Assembly: GCF_017163755.1 (NCBI RefSeq)
Contig: NZ_JAFIWC010000022.1
Coordinates: forward strand, 1-64,000
From: Xanthomonas sp.
Lineage (GTDB): Bacteria; Pseudomonadota; Gammaproteobacteria; Xanthomonadales; Xanthomonadaceae
Direction: 5' to 3'
Length of the DNA stretch: 64,000 nucleotides
The position numbers and the translations under genes were made by a program. Numbering within the stretch: the first letter of the stretch is position 1; each line of letters opens with the position of its first letter. The notes below the pieces were generated by a model. The model did not search any database. It had not been told where the DNA came from and was given only the letters and a program-made list of their open reading frames with translations. Of this stretch, positions 31,966 to 40,326 are shown piece by piece.

Positions 31966-33031
31966 AAGGTGCCCGCTTCATGCTGCTGCGCCACGCCTCG
32001 AGGAACTGGCGGCGCTTGAGTGCGTCCAGGTAGACCAGCAGCCCCGGCCCGAGCGCGATCGGGCGGAACGAGGTGGTGGCCACGCCGCCGTAGCGGCCGT
32101 GCACCGGCAGGATCGGTTTGAGCCGCGCCTCGCGCGACAGCACCTGCTGCCCGCGCGGCGACAGCAGGTAGTCCAGGAAGCGGCGCGCTTCGGCGGCATG
32201 CGGCGTATCGCGCGGGATCACCGCGGTGCGCAGCGCCACCAGCGTGTAGTCCTCCGGCTGCACGATCGCCAGCGGCGCGCCGGCGTCGATGCGCGCCTGC
32301 GCGTAGGACCCCAGCACGTTGTACGCCAGCAGCAGCTCGCCGCGGCTGACCCGGTCGAGCAGCACGCCGGTGCGCTCCTCCAGCTGCACGTGGTTGTCGC
32401 CGAGCGCGGCCAGCAGCGCGCCGGCCATGCTGCCGAGCTGGCCGTCCTGGGTCGCGAACAGGTAGCCCACGCCGCTGCGCTCCACGTCGTAGGTCCCGAC
32501 CCGGCCGCGCAGCGGCGCGCCCGGCGCGCGCAGCAGTTCCAGCAGCTGGCCGCGGGTGCGCGGCACCTGCGCCGCCGGCAACCGCGCCTTGTTGTAGACG
32601 ATCGCCACCGGCTCGTAGCTGATGCCGAACACCTCGTGGCGCCATTGCGCCCATGCAGGCAGCGCCTCGGTCTGCGGCGAACGGTGTGCCAGCGCGTGGC
32701 CGTCGTTCACCAGCTTGGTCTGCAGGTCCATGCTGGCGCTGATCAGCATGTCGGCGCGCTGGCTGCCGGGGCGCGGATGCACGTAGCGTTCGTACATGTC
32801 CCAGGCGATCACGTCCTCGTAGATCACTTCGGTGCGCGGATACAGCCGCTGGTAATCGGCGACGACGGCGGCGAACACCTCGCTGTCGGTGGAGCCCTGG
32901 ATGCGCAGCTGCGCGGTGGCCGCGCCCTTGGCCGGGAAACGCTGCACGTCGCCCGGCGCGGCGCAGGCGCCGCCGGCCACGCCGCAGGCCAGCAGCAGGA
33001 CGAAACGGCGCAACGTGGCGAATGCGTTCAT
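31964..33031 (-). CDS. Periplasmic solute-binding protein
   Basis: Secreted binding protein of 355 residues with a signal peptide (about 1-24). The fold type is that of ABC extracellular solute-binding proteins (iron/thiamine-like class): LRIQGSTDSEVFAAVVADYQ, then EVIYEDVIAWDMYERY, and FGISYEPVAIVYNKARLP. It is not a TctC-type protein. Its ATG overlaps the tctE stop (ATGA), so it is coupled to the two-component genes and may be a sensing accessory and not a transporter part, since no permease or ATPase is nearby. The stop codon lies in the adjacent MITE-like end, so the C-terminus may be altered. Confidence 0.8.
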   Translation of the reverse strand: MNAFATLRRFVLLLACGVAGGACAAPGDVQRFPAKGAATAQLRIQGSTDSEVFAAVVADYQRLYPRTEVIYEDVIAWDMYERYVHPRPGSQRADMLISASMDLQTKLVNDGHALAHRSPQTEALPAWAQWRHEVFGISYEPVAIVYNKARLPAAQVPRTRGQLLELLRAPGAPLRGRVGTYDVERSGVGYLFATQDGQLGSMAGALLAALGDNHVQLEERTGVLLDRVSRGELLLAYNVLGSYAQARIDAGAPLAIVQPEDYTLVALRTAVIPRDTPHAAEARRFLDYLLSPRGQQVLSREARLKPILPVHGRYGGVATTSFRPIALGPGLLVYLDALKRRQFLEAWRSSMKRAP

Positions 33032-34416
33032 GGGTGCAGCCTAGGCAGACGCAGGGTGGCGATCAACCCGCCGCCGACGCGGTTGGACAGATCGATGCGG
33101 CCGCCGTGGCTGTCCACCACGCGCTTGACGATGGCCAGGCCGAGCCCGGCGCCGCCCGGCGCGGCGCCCTCGCCGCGCGCGAAGCGTTCGAACACGCGTT
33201 CGGCATCGGCAGCGGCGATGCCCGGGCCGTGGTCGGCGACGGTGACCACGCATTCGCGCGCCTCGCAGGTCAGCGCCACCTGCAGCGGCGCCTGGCCGCC
33301 GTACTTGCAGGCGTTGTCGATCAGGTTCTTGATCGCCTCGCGCAGCAGCAGCGCATCGCCGCGCACCAGGGCCGGTTCGCCGGCGATGGCCAGTTGCACG
33401 CGCGGGCGCGGCTCGGACTGCGGCAGCGCCTCGTGCAGCGCCTGGTGCACGGTCTCGGCCAGGTCGACGGTGGCGTAGCGTTGCAGGTTGGCGCGGTGGA
33501 TCACGCTGGCATCGCTGAGCAGCTGGTTGAGCAGCCGGCTCATGTGGGTGGCGTTGCGCTCGATCGTATCCAGGCTGCGGCGCATGTCGCGCGGGTCCTC
33601 GTCGTCCAGCGCCAGCTGCGCCTGCGCGCGCAGCGCCGCCAGCGGCGTGCGCATCTGGTGCGCGGCCTCGGCCATGAACGCGCGCAGGGTTTCGTTGCTG
33701 CCGGCCAGGCGCGCCATGAAGCGGTTCAGCGCCGACACCATCTGGTCCAGTTCCTGCGGCGCGGCCACCGCCAGCGGCTTCAGGTCCGACGGCTCGCGCC
33801 GCGACAGGTCGCGCTCGATCTTGTGCAGCGGGCGCAGCGCCCTGTACACGCCCAGCCATACCAGCGCCAGCGACAGCAGCGACAGCACCGCGATGGCGAC
33901 CAGCGCGTGCAGCACCACGTCGCGCGCCAGCGCCGCGCGCGCGCGCCGGGTCTGCCCGACCTGCACCCACACCTCGCCCTGCGCCGAGGCCGACGACACC
34001 CGCCGCGCCACCACCGCAAAGCGCACGCGCTCGCCGCTGTAGACCGCGTCGAACAGCGCCGGGCCGGCGTCGGCCGCCGGCAGCGCCGCCGCCCGCGGCA
34101 GGTCGTCATAGCCGGTGATGGTGGCGCCGCGCGCGTCGAACACGCGGTAGAACACCCGGTCCTCCGGCGCCATCGCCAGCAGGTCCAGCGATGCGTACGG
34201 CAGGTCCACCTGCCACTGCCCGCCGACCAGCGCCACGCTGTCGACAATCGACAGCGCCGAGGACACCAGCAGGTGATCGTAGGAGCGGTTGGCCGCGCGC
34301 TGGCCGTAGTCGCGCGCGAGGAAGAACAGCGCCACCGCGCCGAGCAGCGACAACGCGCCCAGGTACAGCAGCAGCGTGCGCCGGATCGACGGCGCCGGCA
34401 GCGCGGCGTCAGTCAT
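33028..34416 (-). CDS. tctE: TctE-type sensor histidine kinase
   Basis: Membrane kinase of 462 residues. Two helices (about 15-35 and 160-182) flank a 2CSK_N/TctE periplasmic domain with SYDHLLVSSALSIVDSVAL. HAMP-like linker, HisKA with H253 in AHQMRTPLAALRAQ, and HATPase with NLIDNACKYG, DHGPGI and GGAGLGLAIV follow. TctE homologues sense tricarboxylates. The start at 34416 overlaps the tctD stop by eight bases; a further ATG at 34443 lies inside tctD. The next gene, the binding protein, is also coupled. Confidence 0.9.
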   Translation of the reverse strand: MTDAALPAPSIRRTLLLYLGALSLLGAVALFFLARDYGQRAANRSYDHLLVSSALSIVDSVALVGGQWQVDLPYASLDLLAMAPEDRVFYRVFDARGATITGYDDLPRAAALPAADAGPALFDAVYSGERVRFAVVARRVSSASAQGEVWVQVGQTRRARAALARDVVLHALVAIAVLSLLSLALVWLGVYRALRPLHKIERDLSRREPSDLKPLAVAAPQELDQMVSALNRFMARLAGSNETLRAFMAEAAHQMRTPLAALRAQAQLALDDEDPRDMRRSLDTIERNATHMSRLLNQLLSDASVIHRANLQRYATVDLAETVHQALHEALPQSEPRPRVQLAIAGEPALVRGDALLLREAIKNLIDNACKYGGQAPLQVALTCEARECVVTVADHGPGIAAADAERVFERFARGEGAAPGGAGLGLAIVKRVVDSHGGRIDLSNRVGGGLIATLRLPRLHP

Positions 34417-35107
34417 CGGCCGCATCCGCCGGCGCCGCGGCATCGGCCGGCTCCAGCTTGTAGCCGACCCCGCGCACGGTGACGATGCGCAGCGGCGCGG
34501 CGGCCAGCTTCCTGCGCAGGCGGCCGACGTACAGCTCGATCGCGTTCGGGCCGGCCTCGTCGTCGAAGCCGAACAGGCCGTTGCCGATCTCGTCCTTGCC
34601 CACCACCTGGCCGAGCCGGCCGATCAGGATCTCCAGCAGGCGGTATTCGCGGTTGGGCAGCTCGATCGCCGTGCCGTGGAGCGTGACCCGGTGCGCGGCG
34701 TTGTCGAAGGCGAAGCCGCCCAGCTGCACCACCTCGCTGGCATTGCCGCGGTTGCGCCGCAACAGCACGCGGCAGCGCGCCTCGAACTCGCGGAAGTCGA
34801 ACGGCTTGCCGAGATAGTCGTCGGCGCCCACGTCCAGCGCCTGCACGCGGTCCTCGATGCCGTCGCGCGCGGTCAGCATCAGCACCGGCGTGGTGTCGCC
34901 GCGCTCGCGCAGCCCGGCCAGCACGCGCAACCCGTCGAGCCCGGGCAGGCCGATGTCCAGCACCACCAGGTCGAAGCTCTGGTAGCGCAGCACGCTGGCC
35001 GCGCCGAGCCCATCGCTCTGCCAGTCCACCGCATGGCCGCTGCGGCGCATGCGCCGCACGATCGCATCGGCCAGATCGGCGTTGTCCTCGACTAGCAAAA
35101 GGCGCAT
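34409..35107 (-). CDS. tctD: TctD-type OmpR-family response regulator
   Basis: Regulator of 232 residues: receiver (about 1-115) with EDN acidic pocket, D51 in LVVLDIGLPGLDG and K in YLGKPFD, then a winged-helix OmpR domain (about 130-222) with ELPNREYRLLEILI and IVTVRGVGYKLE. The ATG at 35107 gives the standard MRLLLVEDN start; the longer frame only translates the palindromic repeat upstream. First gene of the tctD-tctE-binding protein unit, divergent from the second porin, which it probably controls. Confidence 0.9.
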   Translation of the reverse strand: MRLLLVEDNADLADAIVRRMRRSGHAVDWQSDGLGAASVLRYQSFDLVVLDIGLPGLDGLRVLAGLRERGDTTPVLMLTARDGIEDRVQALDVGADDYLGKPFDFREFEARCRVLLRRNRGNASEVVQLGGFAFDNAAHRVTLHGTAIELPNREYRLLEILIGRLGQVVGKDEIGNGLFGFDDEAGPNAIELYVGRLRRKLAAAPLRIVTVRGVGYKLEPADAAAPADAADD

Positions 35108-35113
35108 TCGGGC

Positions 35114-35220
35114 CGGGAATCGGGAATGGATAATCGGGAATGGTAAGAGCAATTGCCGAAGCCTAGCGCATCCGGAGAGCAATGCCGTTCCTAGTCCCCA
35201 TTCCCGATTTCCCATTCCCA
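35114..35220. repeat. Palindromic repeat, GGGAATC/GGGAATGG arms
   Basis: The left arm (35114-35143) has iterated GGGAATC/GGGAATGG units. The right arm (35197-35220) has their complements (CCATTCCCGATTTCCC and following). The roughly 53-base core differs from that of the elements at 36535 and 38004. It lies in the tctD/porin divergent region and must be crossed by, or overlap, their promoters. Confidence 0.75.
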
Positions 35221-35330
35221 CCGACAGGTCGATGACAGCTTCGCGCGCCTAGGCTGCAGCCATGCTGGCCGCGGCCCTCCAGGCAACGGCTGCCGATCCA
35301 TCGACGCGCTACGCGCACCTGGGAGGGTAC

Positions 35331-36530
35331 GTGGACCTGAAGCAACTGAGCCTGTGCGGCGCCTGCTCCTGCGTTTTGCTGTGCTTGCCCGCGCTGGCGC
35401 GGGCCGCCGACGGCGACGGCGAAGGGCCGGTCAGCGCCGAGATCGGCGGCCGCCTGCACTGGGACTTCGCCCAGTTCGACAATGACCACCGCGGCACGCC
35501 CAATCCCGACGACACCGAGATCCGCCGGCTGTGGATCGACGTGTCCGGCAGGTTCTTCGGCTTCGGCTACAAGGTCGAAGGCGATTTCGCCGGGCTGCAG
35601 GACGATTTCAACGGCAAGGGCATCGAGGCCAAGGACGTCTACCTGACCCGCAGGTTCGGCGCCGGCACGCTGAGCGTGGGCCAGTTCAAGCAGTACTTTT
35701 CGCTGGACGACCGCACCGGTTCCAACTACGGCCAGTTCCTGGAGCGCGGCGCAGCGGCCAGCACACTGGCGCCGCTGTACCGCAAGGCGGTGTCGTGGCA
35801 GGCGGCCGGCAAGGACTACACCTGGGCGGCGAGCATCTACAGCCTGGAGAGCATCGACGTGTCCAACGTCGAGGGCCGCGCCTTCGGCGGCCGCGGCACC
35901 TGGGCCCCGGGCGCGCGCGACGGCGACGTGCTGCACCTGGGCCTGTCGCTGGCGCACGAGCGCTACGACCACCCCGGCGCCGGCGGCGCGCCGGCGCTGC
36001 GCATCCGCCCGCGTCCGGCCGGGCACCTGTCCGACGAGAGCCGGCTGACCCTGGCCGACTTCGGCAGCGGCCGCGACACCGACGTGGACAAGTGGTCGCT
36101 GGAATACGCGCAGGTGCGCGGCCCGCTGTCGTGGCAGGGCGAGTTCAGCGGCGGGCTGTTCGACGACGGCGCGCAGCGCGCGCAGGTACTGGCCGCCTAC
36201 GGTTTCGTCAGCTGGTTCGTCACCGGCGAATCGCGCGGCTACGACGGCAAGACCGGGCGCTTCGCCCGCATCAGGCAGGTCAACCGCCCGCGCGGCGCGT
36301 TCGAACTGGCGCTGCGCTATGACCGCATGTGGGGCGAGCAGCACCGCTACGGCCAGCCCGACCTGATCGACGCGTCGACCGAATCGTGGACGCTGGGCGG
36401 CAACTGGTACCTCAAGCCGAACCTGCGCCTGATGCTCGACCTGATCGACAGCCGCAACCGCGACCACCTGGCGGGGACCACGCTCGACCATACCCGGGCG
36501 ATCACTGGTCGCTTCCAGTACGACTTCTGA
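35331..36530 (+). CDS. OprP/OprO-family outer-membrane porin 2
   Basis: Outer-membrane porin of 399 residues, distinct from the one at 22932 but of the same family. A signal peptide (about 1-24, ending ALARA) comes from a GTG start at 35331 preceded by GGAGGG; an ATG at 35262 would bury the signal sequence. Family features are RRLWIDVSGRFFGFGYKVEGD, VGQFKQYFSLDDRTGSN, SWFVTGESRGYDG and a terminal YDF. It sits next to tctDE and a CitMHS carrier, so a tri- or dicarboxylate is the likely cargo. Confidence 0.83.
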   Translation: MDLKQLSLCGACSCVLLCLPALARAADGDGEGPVSAEIGGRLHWDFAQFDNDHRGTPNPDDTEIRRLWIDVSGRFFGFGYKVEGDFAGLQDDFNGKGIEAKDVYLTRRFGAGTLSVGQFKQYFSLDDRTGSNYGQFLERGAAASTLAPLYRKAVSWQAAGKDYTWAASIYSLESIDVSNVEGRAFGGRGTWAPGARDGDVLHLGLSLAHERYDHPGAGGAPALRIRPRPAGHLSDESRLTLADFGSGRDTDVDKWSLEYAQVRGPLSWQGEFSGGLFDDGAQRAQVLAAYGFVSWFVTGESRGYDGKTGRFARIRQVNRPRGAFELALRYDRMWGEQHRYGQPDLIDASTESWTLGGNWYLKPNLRLMLDLIDSRNRDHLAGTTLDHTRAITGRFQYDF

Positions 36531-36534
36531 TCCT

Positions 36535-36642
36535 GCGGGACTCGGGACTCGGGACTCGAGACCCGAAGAACGGAAGTCGGTAACGCTTCAAATCGCGATG
36601 CCGCGCTTTTCCGAGTCCCGAGTCCCCAGTCCCGAGTCCCGC
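36535..36642. repeat. Palindromic repeat A, GGGACTC arms
   Basis: The left arm 36535-36561 iterates GGGACTC and the right arm 36613-36642 is its near-perfect complement. The ~49-base core (GAAGAACGGAAGTCGG and following) is nearly identical to that of repeat B at 38004-38109, although the arms differ in sequence. It fills the gap between the porin and the carrier gene. Confidence 0.85.
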
Positions 36643-36672
36643 CCCCCTTCCGCACCACCAAGGAACACCCCC

Positions 36673-37998
36673 ATGCTGACCGCGCTCGGCTTCGGAATGG
36701 TCATCACCTTCATGTACCTGATCATGAGCAAGCGGCTGTCGCCGCTGGTCGCGCTGATCATCGTGCCGATCGCCTTCGCGCTGGCCGGCGGCTTCGGCAC
36801 CGGCATCAACGAGATGATGCTCGACGGCATCAAGAAGATCGCGCCCACCGGGGTGATGCTGATGTTCGCCATCCTGTACTTCGGGGTGATGATCGATGCC
36901 GGGCTGTTCGACCCGCTGGTGCGGCGCATCCTGCGCATCGTCAAGGGCGACCCGCTGAAGATCGTGATGGGCACGGCGATCCTGGCGCTGCTGATCTCGC
37001 TCGACGGCGACGGCTCCACCACCTACATGATCACCGTCTCGTCGATGCTGCCGCTGTACCGGCGCCTGGGCATGAACGCGCTGAACATGACCTGCGTGAC
37101 CATCCTCGCCGGCGGGGTGATGAACCTGACCCCGTGGGGCGGCCCGACCGCGCGCGCGGCCACCGCGCTGCACGTGGATCCGGCCGACGTGTTCGTGCCG
37201 CTGGTGCCGGCGATGGGCCTGGCGATCGCCGGCGTGCTGGCGCTGGCGTGGTGGCTGGGACTGAAGGAACGCCGCCGCCTGGGCGTGGTGGCGCTGCCGG
37301 GCGAGGCATGGCTGGACAGCAGCGTGGCCGACGACGGCGATGCGCTGCCGACGGTGGAGGACGCCGAGGACATCAAGCGGCCGAAACTGCTGTGGGTGAA
37401 CCTGGCCCTGACCCTGGCGCTGATGACCGCGCTGGTGATCGGCGTGCTGCCGATGCCGGTGCTGTTCATGATCGGCTTCGCGCTGGCGCTGCTGATCAAC
37501 TACCCGAACCTGGCCGAGCAGCGCCGCCGCCTGGTCAACCATGCCGGCAACGTGCTGTCGGTGGTGTCGCTGATCTTCGCCGCCGGCGTGTTCACCGGCA
37601 TCCTGTCCAACACCGGCATGGTCGAGGCGATGTCGCGCAGCTTCCTGGCGGTGATCCCCGACGCGTGGGGACCGTACCTGGCGGTGATCACCGCACTGGC
37701 CAGCATGCCGTTCACCTTCTTCATGTCCAACGACGCGTTCTACTTCGGCGTGCTGCCGATCCTGTCGCAGGCCGCCGGCCAGTACGGCATCACCCCGGTG
37801 GAGATGGCACGCGCCTCGCTGGCCGGGCAACCGGTGCACCTGCTCAGCCCGCTGGTGCCGTCGACCTATCTGCTGGTGGGCCTGGCCAAGGTCGACTTCG
37901 CCGACCACCAGCGCTTCACCCTGAAATGGGCGGTGCTGATCTCGCTGTTGTTGATGGGCGGCGGATTGCTGTTCGGATTGTTTCCGTTCGCGGCTTGA
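36673..37998 (+). CDS. CitMHS-family citrate transporter
   Basis: Inner-membrane metal-citrate/proton symporter type carrier of 441 residues with about 12 hydrophobic helices. Recognisable segments are LMFAILYFGVMIDAGLFDP, LISLDGDGSTTYMITVSSML and VMNLTPWGGPTARAATAL near the middle, and FFMSNDAFYFGVLPIL in the second half. The ATG at 36673 follows AAGGAA; the upstream frame translates repeat A. With porin 2 and tctDE it forms a probable tricarboxylate uptake set. Confidence 0.88.
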   Translation: MLTALGFGMVITFMYLIMSKRLSPLVALIIVPIAFALAGGFGTGINEMMLDGIKKIAPTGVMLMFAILYFGVMIDAGLFDPLVRRILRIVKGDPLKIVMGTAILALLISLDGDGSTTYMITVSSMLPLYRRLGMNALNMTCVTILAGGVMNLTPWGGPTARAATALHVDPADVFVPLVPAMGLAIAGVLALAWWLGLKERRRLGVVALPGEAWLDSSVADDGDALPTVEDAEDIKRPKLLWVNLALTLALMTALVIGVLPMPVLFMIGFALALLINYPNLAEQRRRLVNHAGNVLSVVSLIFAAGVFTGILSNTGMVEAMSRSFLAVIPDAWGPYLAVITALASMPFTFFMSNDAFYFGVLPILSQAAGQYGITPVEMARASLAGQPVHLLSPLVPSTYLLVGLAKVDFADHQRFTLKWAVLISLLLMGGGLLFGLFPFAA

Positions 37999-38003
37999 GG
38001 AAT

Positions 38004-38109
38004 CGGGACCAGGGACCGGGGACCAGGGACCCGAAGAACGGAAGTCGGTAAGGCTTCAGATCGCGATATCGCGCTTTTCCGGGTCCCCGGTCCCCGGTCC
38101 CTGGTCCCG
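38004..38109. repeat. Palindromic repeat B, GGGACC arms
   Basis: The left arm 38004-38032 and right arm 38081-38109 are inverted copies of GGGACCAGGGACCGGGGACC-type sequence, matching at 28 of 29 positions. The core between them differs from that of repeat A at four of about 49 bases. It lies between the citrate carrier and the reductase gene. Confidence 0.85.
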
Positions 38110-38136
38110 TCTCCACCACACCCACAGAGGCTCCAG

Positions 38137-38877
38137 ATGACCCTAAGAATCGCCTACGTCACCAGCGGCATGGGCAGCATCGGTACCGCGATCTGCCAGA
38201 AGCTGGCGCGCAACGGCCACACCGTGGTGGCCGGCTGCGGGCCCAACTCGCCGCGCAAGTCGTCCTGGCTGCGCGAGCAGCGCGAGCTGGGCTTCGACTT
38301 CATCGCCTCGGAGGGCAACGCCACCGACTGGGACTCCACCGTCGCCGCGTTCGCCAAGGTCAAGGCCGAGGTCGGCGAGATCGACGTGCTGGTCAACAAT
38401 GCCGGCGGCAGCCGCGACACGCTGTTCCGGCAGATGAGCCGCGACGACTGGCAGGCGGTGATCGCCAGCAACCTCAACTCGCTGTTCAACATCACCAAGC
38501 AGGTGGTCGACGGCATGACCGCGCGCGGCTGGGGCCGCATCGTCAACATCGGCTCGGTCAGCGCGCAGAAGGGCCAGATCGGGCAGATCAACTACGCCAC
38601 CGCCAAGGCGGCGATGCACGGCTTCAGCCGTGCGCTGGCGCAGGAAGTCGCCTCGCGCGGCGTCACCGTCAACACCGTCTCCCCCGGCTACATCGCCAGC
38701 GCGTCGATCAGCAGCTTCCCCCCCGACGTGCTCGACCGCCTGGCGACCTCGGTGCCGGTGCGCCGGCTCGGCAAGCCGGAGGACGTGGCCGCGCTGTGCG
38801 GCTGGCTGGCCTCCGACGAGGCCGCCTACGTCACCGGTGCCGACTACGCGGTCAACGGCGGGCTGCACATGGCGTGA
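38137..38877 (+). CDS. phbB: Acetoacetyl-CoA reductase
   Basis: Short-chain dehydrogenase of 246 residues in the PhaB/PhbB group, reducing acetoacetyl-CoA to 3-hydroxybutyryl-CoA. Visible motifs are the cofactor loop VTSGMGSIGTA (residues 8-18, Ser in place of the usual second Gly), VLVNNAGGSRD, catalytic Ser in NIGSVSAQKGQ, YATAK, and SPGYIAS. The sequence KGQIGQINYATAKAAMHGFS is typical of PhaB. No polyhydroxyalkanoate synthase is next to it, so its pathway here is open. Confidence 0.85.
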   Translation: MTLRIAYVTSGMGSIGTAICQKLARNGHTVVAGCGPNSPRKSSWLREQRELGFDFIASEGNATDWDSTVAAFAKVKAEVGEIDVLVNNAGGSRDTLFRQMSRDDWQAVIASNLNSLFNITKQVVDGMTARGWGRIVNIGSVSAQKGQIGQINYATAKAAMHGFSRALAQEVASRGVTVNTVSPGYIASASISSFPPDVLDRLATSVPVRRLGKPEDVAALCGWLASDEAAYVTGADYAVNGGLHMA

Positions 38878-38928
38878 GCGGTGCGCCGCGCCAGCGCCGG
38901 GGCTCGCCATCGCGCGGCCGAGTGTGCG

Positions 38929-38968
38929 CCTCGCACAGCGGCGCTGCGGCGCTCGCCGCCGTGCGAGG
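38929..38968. terminator. Hairpin between convergent genes
   Basis: CCTCGCAC pairs with GTGCGAGG around a GGCG/CGCC inner stem, midway between the phbB stop and the metalloprotease-like gene stop. There is no T-run. It may work as a bidirectional terminator. Confidence 0.45.
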
Positions 38969-39053
38969 GGCTCGAAGCGGTGTGCCATAGACCACCGAAG
39001 ACGATTTCGCGCAGCTCGGCGCAGCGCGCTGCGCGCATGCATGCCTGCGCCGC

Positions 39054-40319
39054 TCAGCCCTCGCCGGCCCGTGTCTGCAGCTGGTCCATGCGGATGCGGT
39101 TGGCGAACAGCGAGAACGCCAGCATCCCGGCCAGGCCGCTGGCGCGCGCGACCCAGCGCGGCAGCCAGCGCGGCGGCGCCAGCACCCCGGCTTCGAACAA
39201 GGGCGCGAACGCCGCGACGTCCTCCAGCGCCATCTTGCCGGCGAACAACCAGCGGCACAGCGGCAACCGGTCGCGCTGCAGCGCGTGGCGGAAGAAGGTA
39301 TGCACCGAGACCAGCCCGCGCAGGTACACGGTGTCCTTGGTGAACGCCGCGCCGCCTTCGGTGGGCACGCCGCGGAACACCCGCTGCGCCGACGAGAAGC
39401 TCTCCTGCGCGTTCTGCCCGGCGGCGCCGAAATAGCGGAACACCTCGATGAAGTCGGCGCCATCCCGCGCCAGCGCGATCGCCTCGATGCGCAGGCTGAT
39501 CCGCTTCATCCGTTCGATGTCGATGCTGCCGGTGATCTGCTCGGCGAACGTCGCCAGCCCCTCCTGGGTCGCGGTCACCCGCGGCGAGGACAGCGCCAGG
39601 CTCGGCAGGTGGACCTGCTCGCGCCCGTTGAGCGCGGTCAGCGAATGCACCAGCGCCTCGTGGTGGAACAGCTGCGCACGGTCGTAGTCGCTGAACAGCG
39701 CGCCGGCACGCAAGCGGATGCGGTGCGCGCCGGCCGCGGCCTTGGCCAGCAGTTGCGGATCCAGCTCCACGCTGATCACCCGCGACTGGAAGAATTCGTC
39801 CAGGTCGCGCTGCAGCTGCAGGCGCAGCGCGGTCGCCGACACCGGCACCTGCTCCTCCGGCGCCAGCAGTTCGCGGTCCAGCTCCTGCGCGATCTGGATG
39901 AAATGGCGCGCCGCCTCGCGCGTGCTCGGCCCCTGCCCCGGCATCGGATCGTCGGGCAGGCCGAACAGCTGCGCCGAGTAGCCGTCCACCGCCGCGGTTC
40001 CGAGCGATTCGAGCAGCGCGGCGGCCAGGTCCCAGCTGCGCACCGATGCCTGCAGGTACGCGCCGAGCGGATGCGCCGCATCGGCCGCCTGCGCGATCGC
40101 GGCCAGCTCGCGCCGGGTCGTGGCGAAATCCAGGCGCGGATACTCCACCTGCGGCAGGATCGGGTTGCCGCGCGCCACGCTGTCCAGGAACGGCGCCTGC
40201 GCCGCCGCCGGCCAGCTGGCCAGCGCGAGCAGGCGGATGCCGCGTACCGCCTTCACCAGCCGCGCATCGAGCGCGGCGTGGTGGCGGATCTCGGCCGCCA
40301 CGGGCGCGGTCGCCGGCAT
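39054..40319 (-). CDS. QEGLA-motif putative metallopeptidase (DUF1704)
   Basis: Protein of 421 residues in the flavohemoglobin expression-modulating QEGLA family, related to tyrosine/MATCAP-type carboxypeptidases. The HEALVH zinc motif is at 220-225 and the family signature TQEGLATFAE at 251-260. Its natural substrate is unknown; the family name comes from an indirect effect and is not a proven activity. The ATG at 40319 lies seven bases after the rsgA stop, so the two are one transcript. A C-terminal hydrophobic patch may be peripheral to the membrane. Confidence 0.8.
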   Translation of the reverse strand: MPATAPVAAEIRHHAALDARLVKAVRGIRLLALASWPAAAQAPFLDSVARGNPILPQVEYPRLDFATTRRELAAIAQAADAAHPLGAYLQASVRSWDLAAALLESLGTAAVDGYSAQLFGLPDDPMPGQGPSTREAARHFIQIAQELDRELLAPEEQVPVSATALRLQLQRDLDEFFQSRVISVELDPQLLAKAAAGAHRIRLRAGALFSDYDRAQLFHHEALVHSLTALNGREQVHLPSLALSSPRVTATQEGLATFAEQITGSIDIERMKRISLRIEAIALARDGADFIEVFRYFGAAGQNAQESFSSAQRVFRGVPTEGGAAFTKDTVYLRGLVSVHTFFRHALQRDRLPLCRWLFAGKMALEDVAAFAPLFEAGVLAPPRWLPRWVARASGLAGMLAFSLFANRIRMDQLQTRAGEG

Positions 40320-40326
40320 CCTGGCC

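Noticed and set aside
35107-35221. N-terminal extension of TctD (MGMGNREWG and following)
   Set aside because: It translates the palindromic repeat; the family start is the ATG at 35107.
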